64,000 nt of DNA from Gemmatimonadota bacterium. Its GTDB lineage: Bacteria > Gemmatimonadota > Gemmatimonadetes > Longimicrobiales > Gaopeijiaceae. Under the pieces are notes generated by a model that did not search any database, was not told where the DNA came from, and saw only the letters and a list, made by a program, of their open reading frames with translations. This document shows, piece by piece, positions 36,659 to 46,482 of this stretch. The stretch lies in contig JAWKQO010000001.1 in assembly GCA_041390105.1 (NCBI GenBank), forward strand, positions 124,001 to 188,000, in the 5' to 3' direction. Position 1 is the first letter of the stretch. Every line of letters begins with the position of its first letter. A program made the position numbers and the translations under genes.

Positions 36659-39600
36659 GTCCGGACACCACCCCCGTCACGCATGCCGTGGATGCGGTGC
36701 GGCGCCACCTGCGTGGGCGTCTGCGTCTGGCGGCGGGCGTCTGGGGTGGATCGGTTCTGGCCGCGCTGCTCCTGGCGGCGTGGCTGGCGGTCGGAAGCGG
36801 CTGGCGCGTGGGTTCCCTCTGGCCTCTGGTGCTGGATGGCCTGCTGCTGCTGGCGGCCCTGATGGGCGTGCTGGCGCTACGCCGTCTCGGAGGCGGGCTC
36901 CTGGAAGAGGCGCGCGTGGCCGCCGCGGTGGAGGATTCTGCCGCCCTCCGGCGCGGCACCGTTCTCGGTTCGTTGGAGTTGGAGCGAGCGGTTCCTCCCG
37001 GCACGTCCGGGGTCCTGGCGCGGCAGGCGACGCTGGAAGCCGCTCGCGGCTTGGTGGGGCACTCGGCGGGCGCCCTGTCCGGTGAGGTGGGCAGCCGGGT
37101 GAGCGGCGTCGCCCGACGCGGACTGGCCCTCCTCGGCGTTCTCGTGCCCGTGTTGGTCGTCCTGCTGGCCTGGACGCCGGCCCGGACGCTCCAGGCCTGG
37201 CGCGGGCTGGCCCGACCGGTCCACGCCTACCTGGGCGGCGACTACCCGCCCTTGGAGGTGACGCCCGGTTCCGTGGAGATTCTACGGGGGAGCCCGATCC
37301 TGGTGCGGGTGCGTGCGCCAGGCCGGGCGGAGGCCACCCTCCGCTGGGTGGTACGGGGGAACGTGCCGCAGGAGCTGACCCTCCCTCTCGAAGATGACGA
37401 GGCGGGGTTCCCGTTCGAGCGCGTGGATTCGGAGATCGAGTACTGGGCGGAGACGCCCGATGGAGCCCGCAGCGAGCGCTTCGTGCTCTCGCCCGTCAAC
37501 CCACTCCTCGTCACGGACCTGACGCTGCAGCTGGCCTTTCCGGACCACACGGGACTGCCGCCCGAGGAGCTCCGCGAACCCTTTCCCGTGGCGATTCTGC
37601 CGGTCGGGACCCGCGTGCGCATCGTAGGTCGGGCGAGCCGCCCGCTCGCCGAAGCCGTCCTGGAGTTCCCCGGGGCGCCGGAGGCCGGCGTCGAGCTGAC
37701 TCCGGCCGGCTCGGCGTTCGAAGGGGAGTGGTTTCCGACCCGCAGCGGCACCTACCAGTGGCGCTTCCGGGATCCGGACGGAGAGATCCCGGAGATCCAG
37801 CCCAGCCCGCTCGATGTCGTGCTCCTGCGGGATTCGCTGCCCAGCTTGCGCGTGGTCTTCCCGGGCGTCGATACGGTCATGCCCATCTCGCACAAACAGC
37901 CCCTGGTCGTCGAGGCGCGTGACGACTACGGGCTGTCCCACGTCGCCGTGGTGGCCGTTCAGGCGGGAGCGGGTCTTGCGGCGCGCAGCACCACGCAACG
38001 GCTGGAGTTGGACGGCTCGCGCGACGTCGTCGCCCGGCCGCTCCTCGACCTGTCGGAGTGGAAGCTCCTGCCTGGGGATTCGGTGCGATACCGCGTGCGA
38101 GCGGTCGACAACGCGCCCAGCGCGCAATCCACGGAATCCGATGAGTACCTGTTGCGTGTGCCCGGACTGTCCGAGTTGCGACGGAACGCGGGAGAGGAGC
38201 TCGATTCCCTCGCGGAGCGCCTGGCCCGCATCGCCGAGCAGGCCGCGGAGCAGGCGGAGGATACGCGCGACCTCGAGCAGACCTCCGAACAGCGCCAGGG
38301 CGGGCGCTTGGGCTTTGACGAGCGTGAGCAGATGAGGGAGACGGCCGAGCAACAGGAGGGTGTCAACGACCAGCTCGAGACGATGCAGAACGAGTTGGAG
38401 GAACTCTCCGAGCAGCTTCGCGAAGCGGGCCTGGCCGACCCTGAGCTACGCAAGGACATGGAGGAGCTCCAGGCGTTGCTCGAATCACTCCTGACCGATG
38501 AGATGAGAGAGCGCCTGCAGGAGCTCTCCAACTCCGTGGACCAGGCGGAGGCTGCCCAGGCGCGAGAAGAGCTCTCGCAGCTGGCGGAGCAGCAGGAGGA
38601 GATGAGGGACCGCCTGGAGGAAGCTCTGGACCGGTTCCGCCGGGCTGCCGTGGAGCAGGACTTCCGGGCCACCACCGAGGAGGTGCGCGAGCTGGCGGAG
38701 CAGGAACGGGCGCTGGCCGACGCGTTACGAGAAGGGGACAACCCCGAGCTGCGCGAACGACAGCAGGAAGAGCTCGCCAACGACGCGGACGCGCTCAAGG
38801 ATCGCATGGAGACCTTGAGGGAGCGGCTGGAGCAACTCGGGGAGGATCGAGCCGGAGAGCGAGTGGACCAGGCCGCCGAACAGCTGGAACGAGCGCGCCA
38901 GGCCATGGACCGGGCTCGACAACAGGCGCAGCAGAGTCCGCAACAAGCAGGGCAGAGCGCGGATCAGGCCGCTCAGGCGCTCGAAGAGGGCATGAGCGAG
39001 CTGGAGGAGGCGCAGCGCCAGATGGCGGCCGAGATCATGGAGCGCATCATGGAGGCGCTCGATCGGGCCGCCGACGACGCCCTGGAGCTGGCGGAGCGCG
39101 AGTCGGAGCTACGACGCCAGATGCGCGGGGCCGACGCCGAGGCACGCGAGGAGCTGCTACGCGAACAGGCGAGCATCAATGAGGGCGTGCGTAATCTGGA
39201 GCGCAGCCTGTCCGAGGCGATGCAGGTCAACCCGGCGGAGGGCAACCCGCTGGGAGAACGCGCCGAAGAGGCCCGCAAGCGCACCGAGCAGGCGTCCGAC
39301 GCGCTGGAGGGACGCGACGATGCCCCGACCTCGGCTGCCGCCGCCGCCGAGGGCGCCGTCGACGCGCTCAACCGCTTGGCCCTGGCCGCCATGGCCACCT
39401 CCGAGCAGATGTCGCAAAGCGGCCAGCAGCAGATGTCGGGCGAGCAGGTGATGGAGCAACTGGAGCAGCTCGCCGAGCAGCAGTCGGAGCTGTTGAACCA
39501 GTCCGAGCAGACCATGCCCATGCAGCTGGGCGAGCAGGCCATGCAGAACCAGATGCAGCAGATGGCTGAGGGGCAGGAGTCGGTGGCGTCCGAGCTGGGA

Positions 39601-39987
39601 GAGCTCGCCGACGAGCCGGGCGCCGATGACCAGGCGCTCGGTGACCTGGAAGCCCTGGCGGAAGAGGCGCGCGCCATCGCCCAGCTCCTTCAGGAAGGGC
39701 GGCTGGACCGCGAGGTGATGGAGCGCCAGCAGGAACTCTTCCACCGCCTGCTGGACGCGGGCCGCAGCCTGGAGAAGGAAGAAGAGGAGGAGACCGAGGA
39801 GCGGGAGTCCACCACGGCGGGGTCCTACGAGCGTCGCGACGTCGTGCCTCTGTCTCCAGAGCTGCTCCGGGGCCCCCGATTCCCGCTGCCCAGTGCCGAG
39901 GTGCTGGAGCGCTTGACGCCCGCCGAGCGTCAGCTGGTACGGCGCTACTTCGAACGCCTCAACCGCGGCGGACGGGGCAACCCATGA
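36655..39987 (+). CDS. DUF4175-type membrane protein with long Q/E-rich coiled coil
   Basis: A 1110-aa protein. Three N-terminal hydrophobic helices (about 20-45, 50-75, 155-180) match the DUF4175 layout. Beta-rich Ig-like segments follow (about 190-500: VTPGSVEILRGSPILVRV, DDYGLSHVAVVAV). After that comes about 550 residues of heptad-like helix, extremely rich in Glu, Gln, Ala and Arg (E-Q-L-A-E-Q-Q repeats). The tail has a globular end (RLTPAERQLVRRYFERLNRG-type). TTG 36655 is used because it overlaps the DUF4159 stop (TTGA). The same half-periplasmic architecture is seen beside DUF4159 in other phyla. Function is unknown, and an envelope scaffold is a guess. Confidence 0.85.
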   Translation: MSPDTTPVTHAVDAVRRHLRGRLRLAAGVWGGSVLAALLLAAWLAVGSGWRVGSLWPLVLDGLLLLAALMGVLALRRLGGGLLEEARVAAAVEDSAALRRGTVLGSLELERAVPPGTSGVLARQATLEAARGLVGHSAGALSGEVGSRVSGVARRGLALLGVLVPVLVVLLAWTPARTLQAWRGLARPVHAYLGGDYPPLEVTPGSVEILRGSPILVRVRAPGRAEATLRWVVRGNVPQELTLPLEDDEAGFPFERVDSEIEYWAETPDGARSERFVLSPVNPLLVTDLTLQLAFPDHTGLPPEELREPFPVAILPVGTRVRIVGRASRPLAEAVLEFPGAPEAGVELTPAGSAFEGEWFPTRSGTYQWRFRDPDGEIPEIQPSPLDVVLLRDSLPSLRVVFPGVDTVMPISHKQPLVVEARDDYGLSHVAVVAVQAGAGLAARSTTQRLELDGSRDVVARPLLDLSEWKLLPGDSVRYRVRAVDNAPSAQSTESDEYLLRVPGLSELRRNAGEELDSLAERLARIAEQAAEQAEDTRDLEQTSEQRQGGRLGFDEREQMRETAEQQEGVNDQLETMQNELEELSEQLREAGLADPELRKDMEELQALLESLLTDEMRERLQELSNSVDQAEAAQAREELSQLAEQQEEMRDRLEEALDRFRRAAVEQDFRATTEEVRELAEQERALADALREGDNPELRERQQEELANDADALKDRMETLRERLEQLGEDRAGERVDQAAEQLERARQAMDRARQQAQQSPQQAGQSADQAAQALEEGMSELEEAQRQMAAEIMERIMEALDRAADDALELAERESELRRQMRGADAEAREELLREQASINEGVRNLERSLSEAMQVNPAEGNPLGERAEEARKRTEQASDALEGRDDAPTSAAAAAEGAVDALNRLALAAMATSEQMSQSGQQQMSGEQVMEQLEQLAEQQSELLNQSEQTMPMQLGEQAMQNQMQQMAEGQESVASELGELADEPGADDQALGDLEALAEEARAIAQLLQEGRLDREVMERQQELFHRLLDAGRSLEKEEEEETEERESTTAGSYERRDVVPLSPELLRGPRFPLPSAEVLERLTPAERQLVRRYFERLNRGGRGNP

Positions 39988-40568
39988 GTCGCGTGGTTTG
40001 TCTGCTCCTGCTCGGACTGGTGGCGCCGCTCGGCGCGCAGACCGGCCTGGACGGCGCCTACGGGCTGCTTTCGGAAGGTCGTGTGGCCGAGGGTCGTGTC
40101 GCCCTCATGGAGGCGGCCGCCGCGCTCGCCCCTTCGGCGGCAGTCCCACATCTGAAGGTGGCCCGGGTGATCGGGCGCCTTGACCCGGAGTTGCAGCCGC
40201 AGGTGGCCCGCTTGGCGGCAGCGGCGTTCCGTGGGCGCAGCACGGACGCGATCGAGGAGCTGGACGCGTTGGCCCAGGATGCGGATCCGGTCCAGGCGCC
40301 CGCCCTGCTCGCCCTGGCCGCGGCTCTGGCGGATGGTGCCGAAGAGCCGGCGCGCGCCGAGGCTCTGCGCGTCCGACTCATCGAGAGCTATCCCGAGGCG
40401 CGTGAGCGCGTCGACGCCGTGTTGGAGGTTGCGGAGGCGCGCGCGGCTCGCGGGGAAGGGCTCGAAGAAGCGGCGGAATGGGTGGAGGCCTTGATCGTGG
40501 CCGAGCCCAGCGGTGCCCTCACGCCCCAGGCGCGCCGCGTGCTCGAGCGGCTGCGGAGCGCTGGATGA
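39984..40568 (+). CDS. exported TPR-like helical protein
   Basis: A 194-aa protein with a signal peptide (cleavage near LGAQ) and a mature region made of Ala/Leu-rich helical pairs (GAYGLLSEGRVAEGRVALMEAA, APALLALAAALADG), consistent with three to four TPR-like repeats. It overlaps the DUF4175 gene by ATGA and the next gene by ATGA. Likely a periplasmic partner of the same module. No enzyme motif is seen. Confidence 0.75.
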   Translation: MSRVVCLLLLGLVAPLGAQTGLDGAYGLLSEGRVAEGRVALMEAAAALAPSAAVPHLKVARVIGRLDPELQPQVARLAAAAFRGRSTDAIEELDALAQDADPVQAPALLALAAALADGAEEPARAEALRVRLIESYPEARERVDAVLEVAEARAARGEGLEEAAEWVEALIVAEPSGALTPQARRVLERLRSAG

Positions 40569-41824
40569 CCCGACGGACGCGCTGGGCGATCGGCTGCCTG
40601 TTGGCCATGGCCATCCCGTTGCACGTCTCCGGTCAGTCGACGCTCGTCCCGATGGACCAAGCGCAGGCCAATCACCTGCGAGCCTATGGTCTCACGTACT
40701 GGGCGCTGGAACAGGGTCTGAAGGCGGAGTGGCTGCTGAACTACCGGGGCGGCTCCTTTCTCATGCCCGACGCGGAGGTGGTGCGCAAGCAGGCGGCGCT
40801 TCTGGGCGTGAGCGTCGAGCGCATCAGCGCGGGCCAGGAGGCCACCATCCGCGGGACCATCGCGCAGAGCAACATGGAGTCCGTGCCCCTGGAGAAGGCG
40901 CCCAAGGTCGCGATCTACACGCCACCCAATTCCACCCCGTGGGACGACGCCGTGACCATGGCGTTGGACTACGCCCAGATCCCGTACGACAAGATCTGGG
41001 ACGCGGAGGTGATGCGTGGTCGGCTGACGGACTACGAATGGCTCCATCTGCACCACGAGGACTTCACCGGGCAATATTCCAAGTTCTACCTCACCTACGC
41101 AGGGGCCCCCTGGCTGCAGGACGAAGTGGCGCGCAACCAGGAGGTGGCGACCGAGCTCGGGTTCCCCTCGGTGCCGGAGTTGAAGAAGGGCGTGGCGCGC
41201 GCCATCCGCGAGTTCGTCGAGCGAGGGGGCTTCCTCTTCGCGATGTGCTCCGCAACCGAGACGCTCGATCTGGCCCTTGCCGCCGAGAACGTCGACATCG
41301 CGGCGGCCTTCTCCGACGGCACGCCGGCTGATCCGCGCGCAAACGCCAAGATGGACTGGAACAAGGCCCTGGCCTTCGCGGACGCGGAGGTACAGCTGGC
41401 TCCCTCGGTGAACGCCTTCAGCGACATCGACGGGCACCAGGTCAACACTCCGTGGCGTCACGAGCTGGGCGCGTTCACCTTGTTCGACTTCTCCGCGAAG
41501 TTCGATCCGGTGGCGACCATGCTCACGCAGAACCACGAGGCGGTCATTCCGGACTTCTACGGTGTCACCACGTCGTTCGCGAAGAAGCGCTTGAAGCCCG
41601 GCACCACGATCCTCGCCGAGGAGGGGGACTGGGCCAAGTACGTGCACGGCACCTACGGCGAAGGCACCTGGACCTTCTATGGCGGGCACGATCCCGAGGA
41701 CCCCGAGCACCAGATCGGCGACGCGCCCACCGACCTGGCACTCCATCCGAACTCCGCCGCCTACCGCCTCATCCTCAACAACGTCCTCTTCCCGGCCGCG
41801 AAGAAGAAGAAGCTCAAGACGTGA
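40565..41824 (+). CDS. exported 'asparagine synthetase B'-like protein of unknown function
   Basis: A 419-aa protein with a signal peptide (end near VSGQ). Seen: KVAIYTPPNSTPWDDAVTMA, IPYDKIWDAEVM, then a DYEWLHLHHEDFTGQYSKF stretch and FVERGGFLFAMCSATETLD, where the Cys lies at the place of an amidotransferase nucleophile elbow. Close homologues carry the database name asparagine synthetase B, but no synthetase domain is present and the protein is exported, so that name is doubtful. It looks like another amidotransferase-fold protein next to DUF4159. It overlaps both neighbours by four bases. Confidence 0.75.
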   Translation: MTRRTRWAIGCLLAMAIPLHVSGQSTLVPMDQAQANHLRAYGLTYWALEQGLKAEWLLNYRGGSFLMPDAEVVRKQAALLGVSVERISAGQEATIRGTIAQSNMESVPLEKAPKVAIYTPPNSTPWDDAVTMALDYAQIPYDKIWDAEVMRGRLTDYEWLHLHHEDFTGQYSKFYLTYAGAPWLQDEVARNQEVATELGFPSVPELKKGVARAIREFVERGGFLFAMCSATETLDLALAAENVDIAAAFSDGTPADPRANAKMDWNKALAFADAEVQLAPSVNAFSDIDGHQVNTPWRHELGAFTLFDFSAKFDPVATMLTQNHEAVIPDFYGVTTSFAKKRLKPGTTILAEEGDWAKYVHGTYGEGTWTFYGGHDPEDPEHQIGDAPTDLALHPNSAAYRLILNNVLFPAAKKKKLKT

Positions 41825-44367
41825 GCGGCGAGCTCCGCCTGTCTCCCGAGGCAGCCGAGCGCGTTCGGGCAGAGATCCGCAAAGCCGGCGGGCGCGAGGT
41901 CTGCTTCATCGCCCACGTCGACGAGACCCGCCTGGTCCACGACCCCAGGGCGGTTGCCCGTGGGAACTACGAAGCGGTTCTGGTGGCGGCCCGCGACGCC
42001 CGCTCGGGCGATGTAATGATCCACAACCATCCCAGCGGCACGCTGGAGCCTTCCGAAGCCGACTTCGGCGTGGCGGCCCGCCTGTACGACATGGGCTTGG
42101 GAACGGCCATCACAGACAACGACGCCTCCCGACTCTACGTCGTCGTCGAGCCTCCCACGCCCAAAGTGCGCGTGCCCCTCGATCCAGACGCCCTGGAGGC
42201 CCTGCTGGGACCGGAGGGGCCCTTGGCCGAGGCTCACCCCAACTTCGAGGACCGGCCCGGTCAGCGTGAGGTGCTGCGCACCCTCGCAGAGCGGTTCAAC
42301 GAGCGCGGCGTGGCCCTGGTCGAGGCGGGGACAGGGACCGGCAAGTCCCTCGCCTACCTGATTCCGGCGGCGGTGTGGGCGCTCGAAAACGAAGAGCGTA
42401 CGATCGTCTCCACCAACACGATCAACCTGCAGGAACAACTTGTCGAAAAGGACCTGCCGCTGGTGGCCCGGGTGCTGGGGCGGGAGCTTCGCTGGGCACT
42501 CGTGAAGGGGCGGGGCAACTACGTTTCATTGCGCCGCGCCCGCCTGGCCTCGGAGAGCGTGCAATCGCTGTTCGACGACGACCGTAGTGACGAGATCGAC
42601 CGACTGCTCGCCTGGACCGAGGTGACGCAGGACGGGAGCCTGTCGGACCTGCCGTTTTCCCCCAGCCCCGAGTTGTGGGAGGAGGTCCAGAGCGACGCCG
42701 ACGTTTGCTTGCGCGCCAAGTGCCCCCACTTCCAGACCTGCTTCTACCAGCGGTCCCGGCGGCGGGCCGCTGCCGCCGAGCTGTTGGTGGTCAATCACCA
42801 TCTGCTCTTCACCGATCTGAGCGTGCGCAGGGCCACCGACAACTACACGCAGGCAGCGGTGCTGCCGCCCTACCGCCACGTCATCCTGGACGAGGCGCAC
42901 AACGTGGAGGATGCCGCCACCGCGCACCTGGGGGTCAGCACCAGCAGGATCGGAATCATCCGGGTGCTGGCTCGACTGGAGAGCCGCGGCCGCGGACTGC
43001 TGCGCGCCGTGGGAGACGAGGCGGGTGGGTCGGAGGAAGCGGACCAGGTGCGCGACCTGATCGAAGACCGCGTACGTCCGGCCCTGTCCACGGCGAGGTC
43101 CTGGTTCAATGCGCTGGTCGATGCCGTCGATGCTGCGCTGCCCTTCCAGGAGAGCGCGCTCCGGCTGGGCGTATCCCCGCTCGGCGAGCTTTCCGACGTG
43201 GAAGCGGTACGGGAGGCGCTGGACGGCACCGTGGTGGGGCTCGCGGAGCTGGGCCGCCACCTGGCGCGGATGCGGGCGTTGATCGACGAGCGCGAGGAAC
43301 TGAGCGAGCGACTGACCGGGCGGCTGCTCGACCTGCAGAGCGTGGAGCGGCGGGTCGACACCGTCGCCTCGGCGCTGCGTACGGTCCTGGACCCGAGTGC
43401 CGGAGATGCGGACTACGTGCGCTGGGTCGAGCGCAAGGGCCGTCTTCCCCGCGGAAACCTGGTGTTTGCGGCCGCGCCCGTCGACGTAGGCCCGCTGCTG
43501 CGCGCCTCGCTCTTCGAGAAAGTGGACTCCGCGGCGCTCTTGTCCGCCACTCTGACCACCGACACGGGGTTCCGCTTCCTGCGATCGCGCATCGGACTGG
43601 AAGATGGGGTGCTCGAAGACCAGCGCGTGGTGGTGGAGCACGTAGCACCCTCGCCCTTCGACTTCCCCAGCCAGAGCCTGCTCACGGTTCCCACCGATCA
43701 TGCTGCGCCGGATACCGGGTCGGACAACTTCCAACGCGAAACGGCCGAGTGGATCCAGCAGCTCGCGCGTCTCTCCGGCGGGGGCGTGTTGGCGCTGTTC
43801 ACCTCGCATCGCTCGTTGCGCAAAGTGGCCGAGTTGTTGCGGGAAGCCGGGTGCGAGCGTCGCTGGCCTCTTTTCGTGCAGGGGGAGGACGATCGCTCAC
43901 GCCTGCTGGACCGCTTCCGTGACGCGCGCAACGGTGTGCTGCTGGGGACCGCGTCGTTCTGGGAGGGCGTCGACGTGCCGGGCGAGCCCCTGCGCGCCCT
44001 GCTTCTGGAGAAGCTCCCCTTCCGCGTGCCCAGCGAACCGGTGACCGCCGCGCGCCTGGAGGCCCTGGAGGCCCGAGGGCGCAACAGCTTCCAGGAGTTC
44101 ATGCTCCCGCACGCAGCCCTGCGCCTGAAGCAGGGATTCGGGCGTTTGATCCGGTCCAGGAAGGACCGTGGCGCGGTGGTTCTCCTGGATTCTCGTGTCC
44201 TCACGCGCCGCTACGGCCGTTCGCTACGGGCGGCGCTGCCCCCGGCACCCCTTCTGAAAGGCCTGCGCTGGGAGGTGGAGCGGGCGCTCAAGGACTTCTA
44301 CGCGGAGGGATCCGGACCCTCCCTCCACGCGCCCACGGTGGTTTTCGAGTCCGGGCCCGACGACTAG
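41821..44367 (+). CDS. JAB/JAMM-DinG fusion: putative metalloprotease domain plus XPD-like helicase
   Basis: An 848-aa protein. Residues about 1-115 form a JAB (RadC-like) domain with Glu26 and the zinc motif H68-N-H70-P-S-G-x7-D81. The rest is a DinG-type superfamily 2 helicase: Walker A EAGTGTGKS (168-176), DEAH (357-360), the helicase C-terminal half with GTASFWEGVDVPGEP, and the RLIRSRKDRGAVVLLD motif VI. Iron-sulfur ligands C296, C301 and C307 keep the E. coli DinG spacing, but the first ligand (GRGNYVC in relatives) is Ser236. So three of four cysteines remain. GTG 41821 overlaps the previous stop (GTGA). DinG unwinds D-loops, R-loops and RNA-DNA hybrids (established). The role of the JAB part is unknown. 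Confidence 0.88.
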   Translation: MSGELRLSPEAAERVRAEIRKAGGREVCFIAHVDETRLVHDPRAVARGNYEAVLVAARDARSGDVMIHNHPSGTLEPSEADFGVAARLYDMGLGTAITDNDASRLYVVVEPPTPKVRVPLDPDALEALLGPEGPLAEAHPNFEDRPGQREVLRTLAERFNERGVALVEAGTGTGKSLAYLIPAAVWALENEERTIVSTNTINLQEQLVEKDLPLVARVLGRELRWALVKGRGNYVSLRRARLASESVQSLFDDDRSDEIDRLLAWTEVTQDGSLSDLPFSPSPELWEEVQSDADVCLRAKCPHFQTCFYQRSRRRAAAAELLVVNHHLLFTDLSVRRATDNYTQAAVLPPYRHVILDEAHNVEDAATAHLGVSTSRIGIIRVLARLESRGRGLLRAVGDEAGGSEEADQVRDLIEDRVRPALSTARSWFNALVDAVDAALPFQESALRLGVSPLGELSDVEAVREALDGTVVGLAELGRHLARMRALIDEREELSERLTGRLLDLQSVERRVDTVASALRTVLDPSAGDADYVRWVERKGRLPRGNLVFAAAPVDVGPLLRASLFEKVDSAALLSATLTTDTGFRFLRSRIGLEDGVLEDQRVVVEHVAPSPFDFPSQSLLTVPTDHAAPDTGSDNFQRETAEWIQQLARLSGGGVLALFTSHRSLRKVAELLREAGCERRWPLFVQGEDDRSRLLDRFRDARNGVLLGTASFWEGVDVPGEPLRALLLEKLPFRVPSEPVTAARLEALEARGRNSFQEFMLPHAALRLKQGFGRLIRSRKDRGAVVLLDSRVLTRRYGRSLRAALPPAPLLKGLRWEVERALKDFYAEGSGPSLHAPTVVFESGPDD

Positions 44368-44427
44368 ATTCCCGCCGTCCCGGCCCGAGGAGTGGCCGCC
44401 GGAACCGACCCTCGCACGGGTGGAGGC

Positions 44428-44628
44428 ATGAAGAGCATCATCGGCATCGTCGTTGGCGTGATCTGGCTGTTCCTGGCCTCGCGGGCCTTCTCCTTCGCCT
44501 TGGCAGGGGGCCAGGCGGGTCAGGCCGACCTCCACTTCTGGTGGATCGTCGTGGGCTCGCTCCTGTCCGTCGCCGCGTTGGGTGCCATCATCGGCGGCCT
44601 GATCCACGGGCGGGCACAGCGGAGCTGA
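44428..44628 (+). CDS. small two-helix membrane protein
   Basis: A 66-aa protein: two hydrophobic helices (about 3-24 and 36-58) joined by a polar loop, with a short basic tail. GGAGG lies just before ATG 44428. The gap to the next gene is only five bases, so it is in the same transcript as the FAH-family gene. No family recognised. Confidence 0.65.
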   Translation: MKSIIGIVVGVIWLFLASRAFSFALAGGQAGQADLHFWWIVVGSLLSVAALGAIIGGLIHGRAQRS

Positions 44629-44633
44629 GGGGC

Positions 44634-45250
<617 letters not shown>

Positions 45251-45254
<4 letters not shown>

Positions 45255-46408
45255 GGTTCCGGCAGGCCTACCAGGCGCTGCCCGGATACCCCCTGGCCGG
45301 CATTCCCGAGACGCGCCGACGCCTGGAAGCCGCCGGCGTCGACGTGATCGACCTGGGCGCCGGCGACGCCGATCTGGCCCCTCCTGATGCAGTGGTGGAG
45401 CGCTTGCGCGAGGTGGCTGGCCAACGAGCGTACGGGCGCTATGGCTTCCAGCTCGGGCTTCCGGCCTTTCGGGAGGCTGTCGCCCACTGGATGGAGCAGC
45501 GTTTCGGGACTGCCTTCGATCCCGCCGCCGAGGTCTTGCCGCTCATCGGCTCCAAAGAGGGCATTGCTCACCTCCCTTTGGCGTTCCTGGATCCGGGCGA
45601 CGTCGGCGTCGTTCCGGATCCAGGGTATCAGGCCTACCGGGGTGGAGTGATCCTCGCCGGTGGGACGCCGCATGCCGTGCCGCTCCGACCCGAACATGAT
45701 TTCCTGATCCCGTTCGAGCGCATCCCATCGGAGGTCGTGGCGCGGGTCCGCATCCTCTACCTCAACTATCCCAACAACCCGACGGCGGCGTCTGCACCCA
45801 GGGCCTACCTGGAGCAGGCCGTGGAGTTCTGTCGCGAGCACGATATCGTGTTGGCGCACGATCATGCGTACAGCGAGATCGCCTTCGACGGGTACCGTCC
45901 GCCCAGCATCTTCGAGATCCCGGGCGCGCGCGACGTCGCGTTGGAGTTCCATTCCTTCTCCAAGACCTACAACATGACCGGCTGGCGTCTTGGGTGGGTC
46001 GCGGGGTCTGCGACGCTGGTGGGTGCGCTGACTCGCGTGAAGACTTTCATGGACACGGGGTCGTTCCTCGCGATCCAGGCCGCGGGCGTGGCCGCGCTGG
46101 AGAGCTACCATTCGTGGGTCCCGGGCAACGTGGCCGAGTTCCAGATGCGCAGGGACGGCGCCGTCGAGGCCTTGCGTTCGGTCGGCTTCGAGCTGCCGAC
46201 GCCCAAAGCAACCATGTACCTGTGGATCCCGGTCCCAGGAGGGCGCTCCGATGCGGCCTTCGCTCAGGAAGCGCTGGAGCGGGAGGGCGTCGTCGTGCTG
46301 CCGGGCTCGTCCCTGGGGGCCGGCGGTGAGGGCTTCTTCCGCATCGCCCTCACGGTGGGGCGGGATCGGCTGTCCGAAGCAGCGGAGCGCCTCGGCCGCC
46401 TGCTTTGA
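45251..46408 (+). CDS. class I/II PLP aminotransferase, LL-diaminopimelate aminotransferase-like
   Basis: A 385-aa fold type I enzyme. PLP lysine lies in SFSKTYNMTGWRLGW, the NYPNNPTAAS Asn and the DHAYSEIAF Asp/Tyr cofactor contacts are present, and the C-terminal substrate Arg is in GFFRIALT. The N-terminal YPLAGIPETRRRLEAAG and LIGSKEGIAHLPLAFLDPGD segments recall the DapL/alanine aminotransferase group. DAP synthesis is plausible given lysA in the same region, but the substrate cannot be fixed. TTG 45251 overlaps the previous stop. Confidence 0.88.
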
Positions 46409-46482
46409 TCCCGAGGGGCGAGCCGTCCCATCCGGGCGTGGAGTGCCGGAACCCCCTGGAAAGCCACGGTGTTAGACCTGCG

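Noticed and set aside
37959..38906. A minus-strand frame rich in Ser and Arg opposite the DUF4175 coiled coil.
   Set aside because: It simply mirrors the Glu/Gln-rich codons of the real gene.
36655..39987. The Q/E-rich repeats of the DUF4175 gene as a DNA repeat array.
   Set aside because: The repetition is at amino-acid level (heptad helix) and the bases do not repeat exactly.
40565..41824. A true asparagine synthetase.
   Set aside because: No N-terminal Cys2 glutaminase domain and no synthetase P-loop motif, and the protein has a signal peptide.
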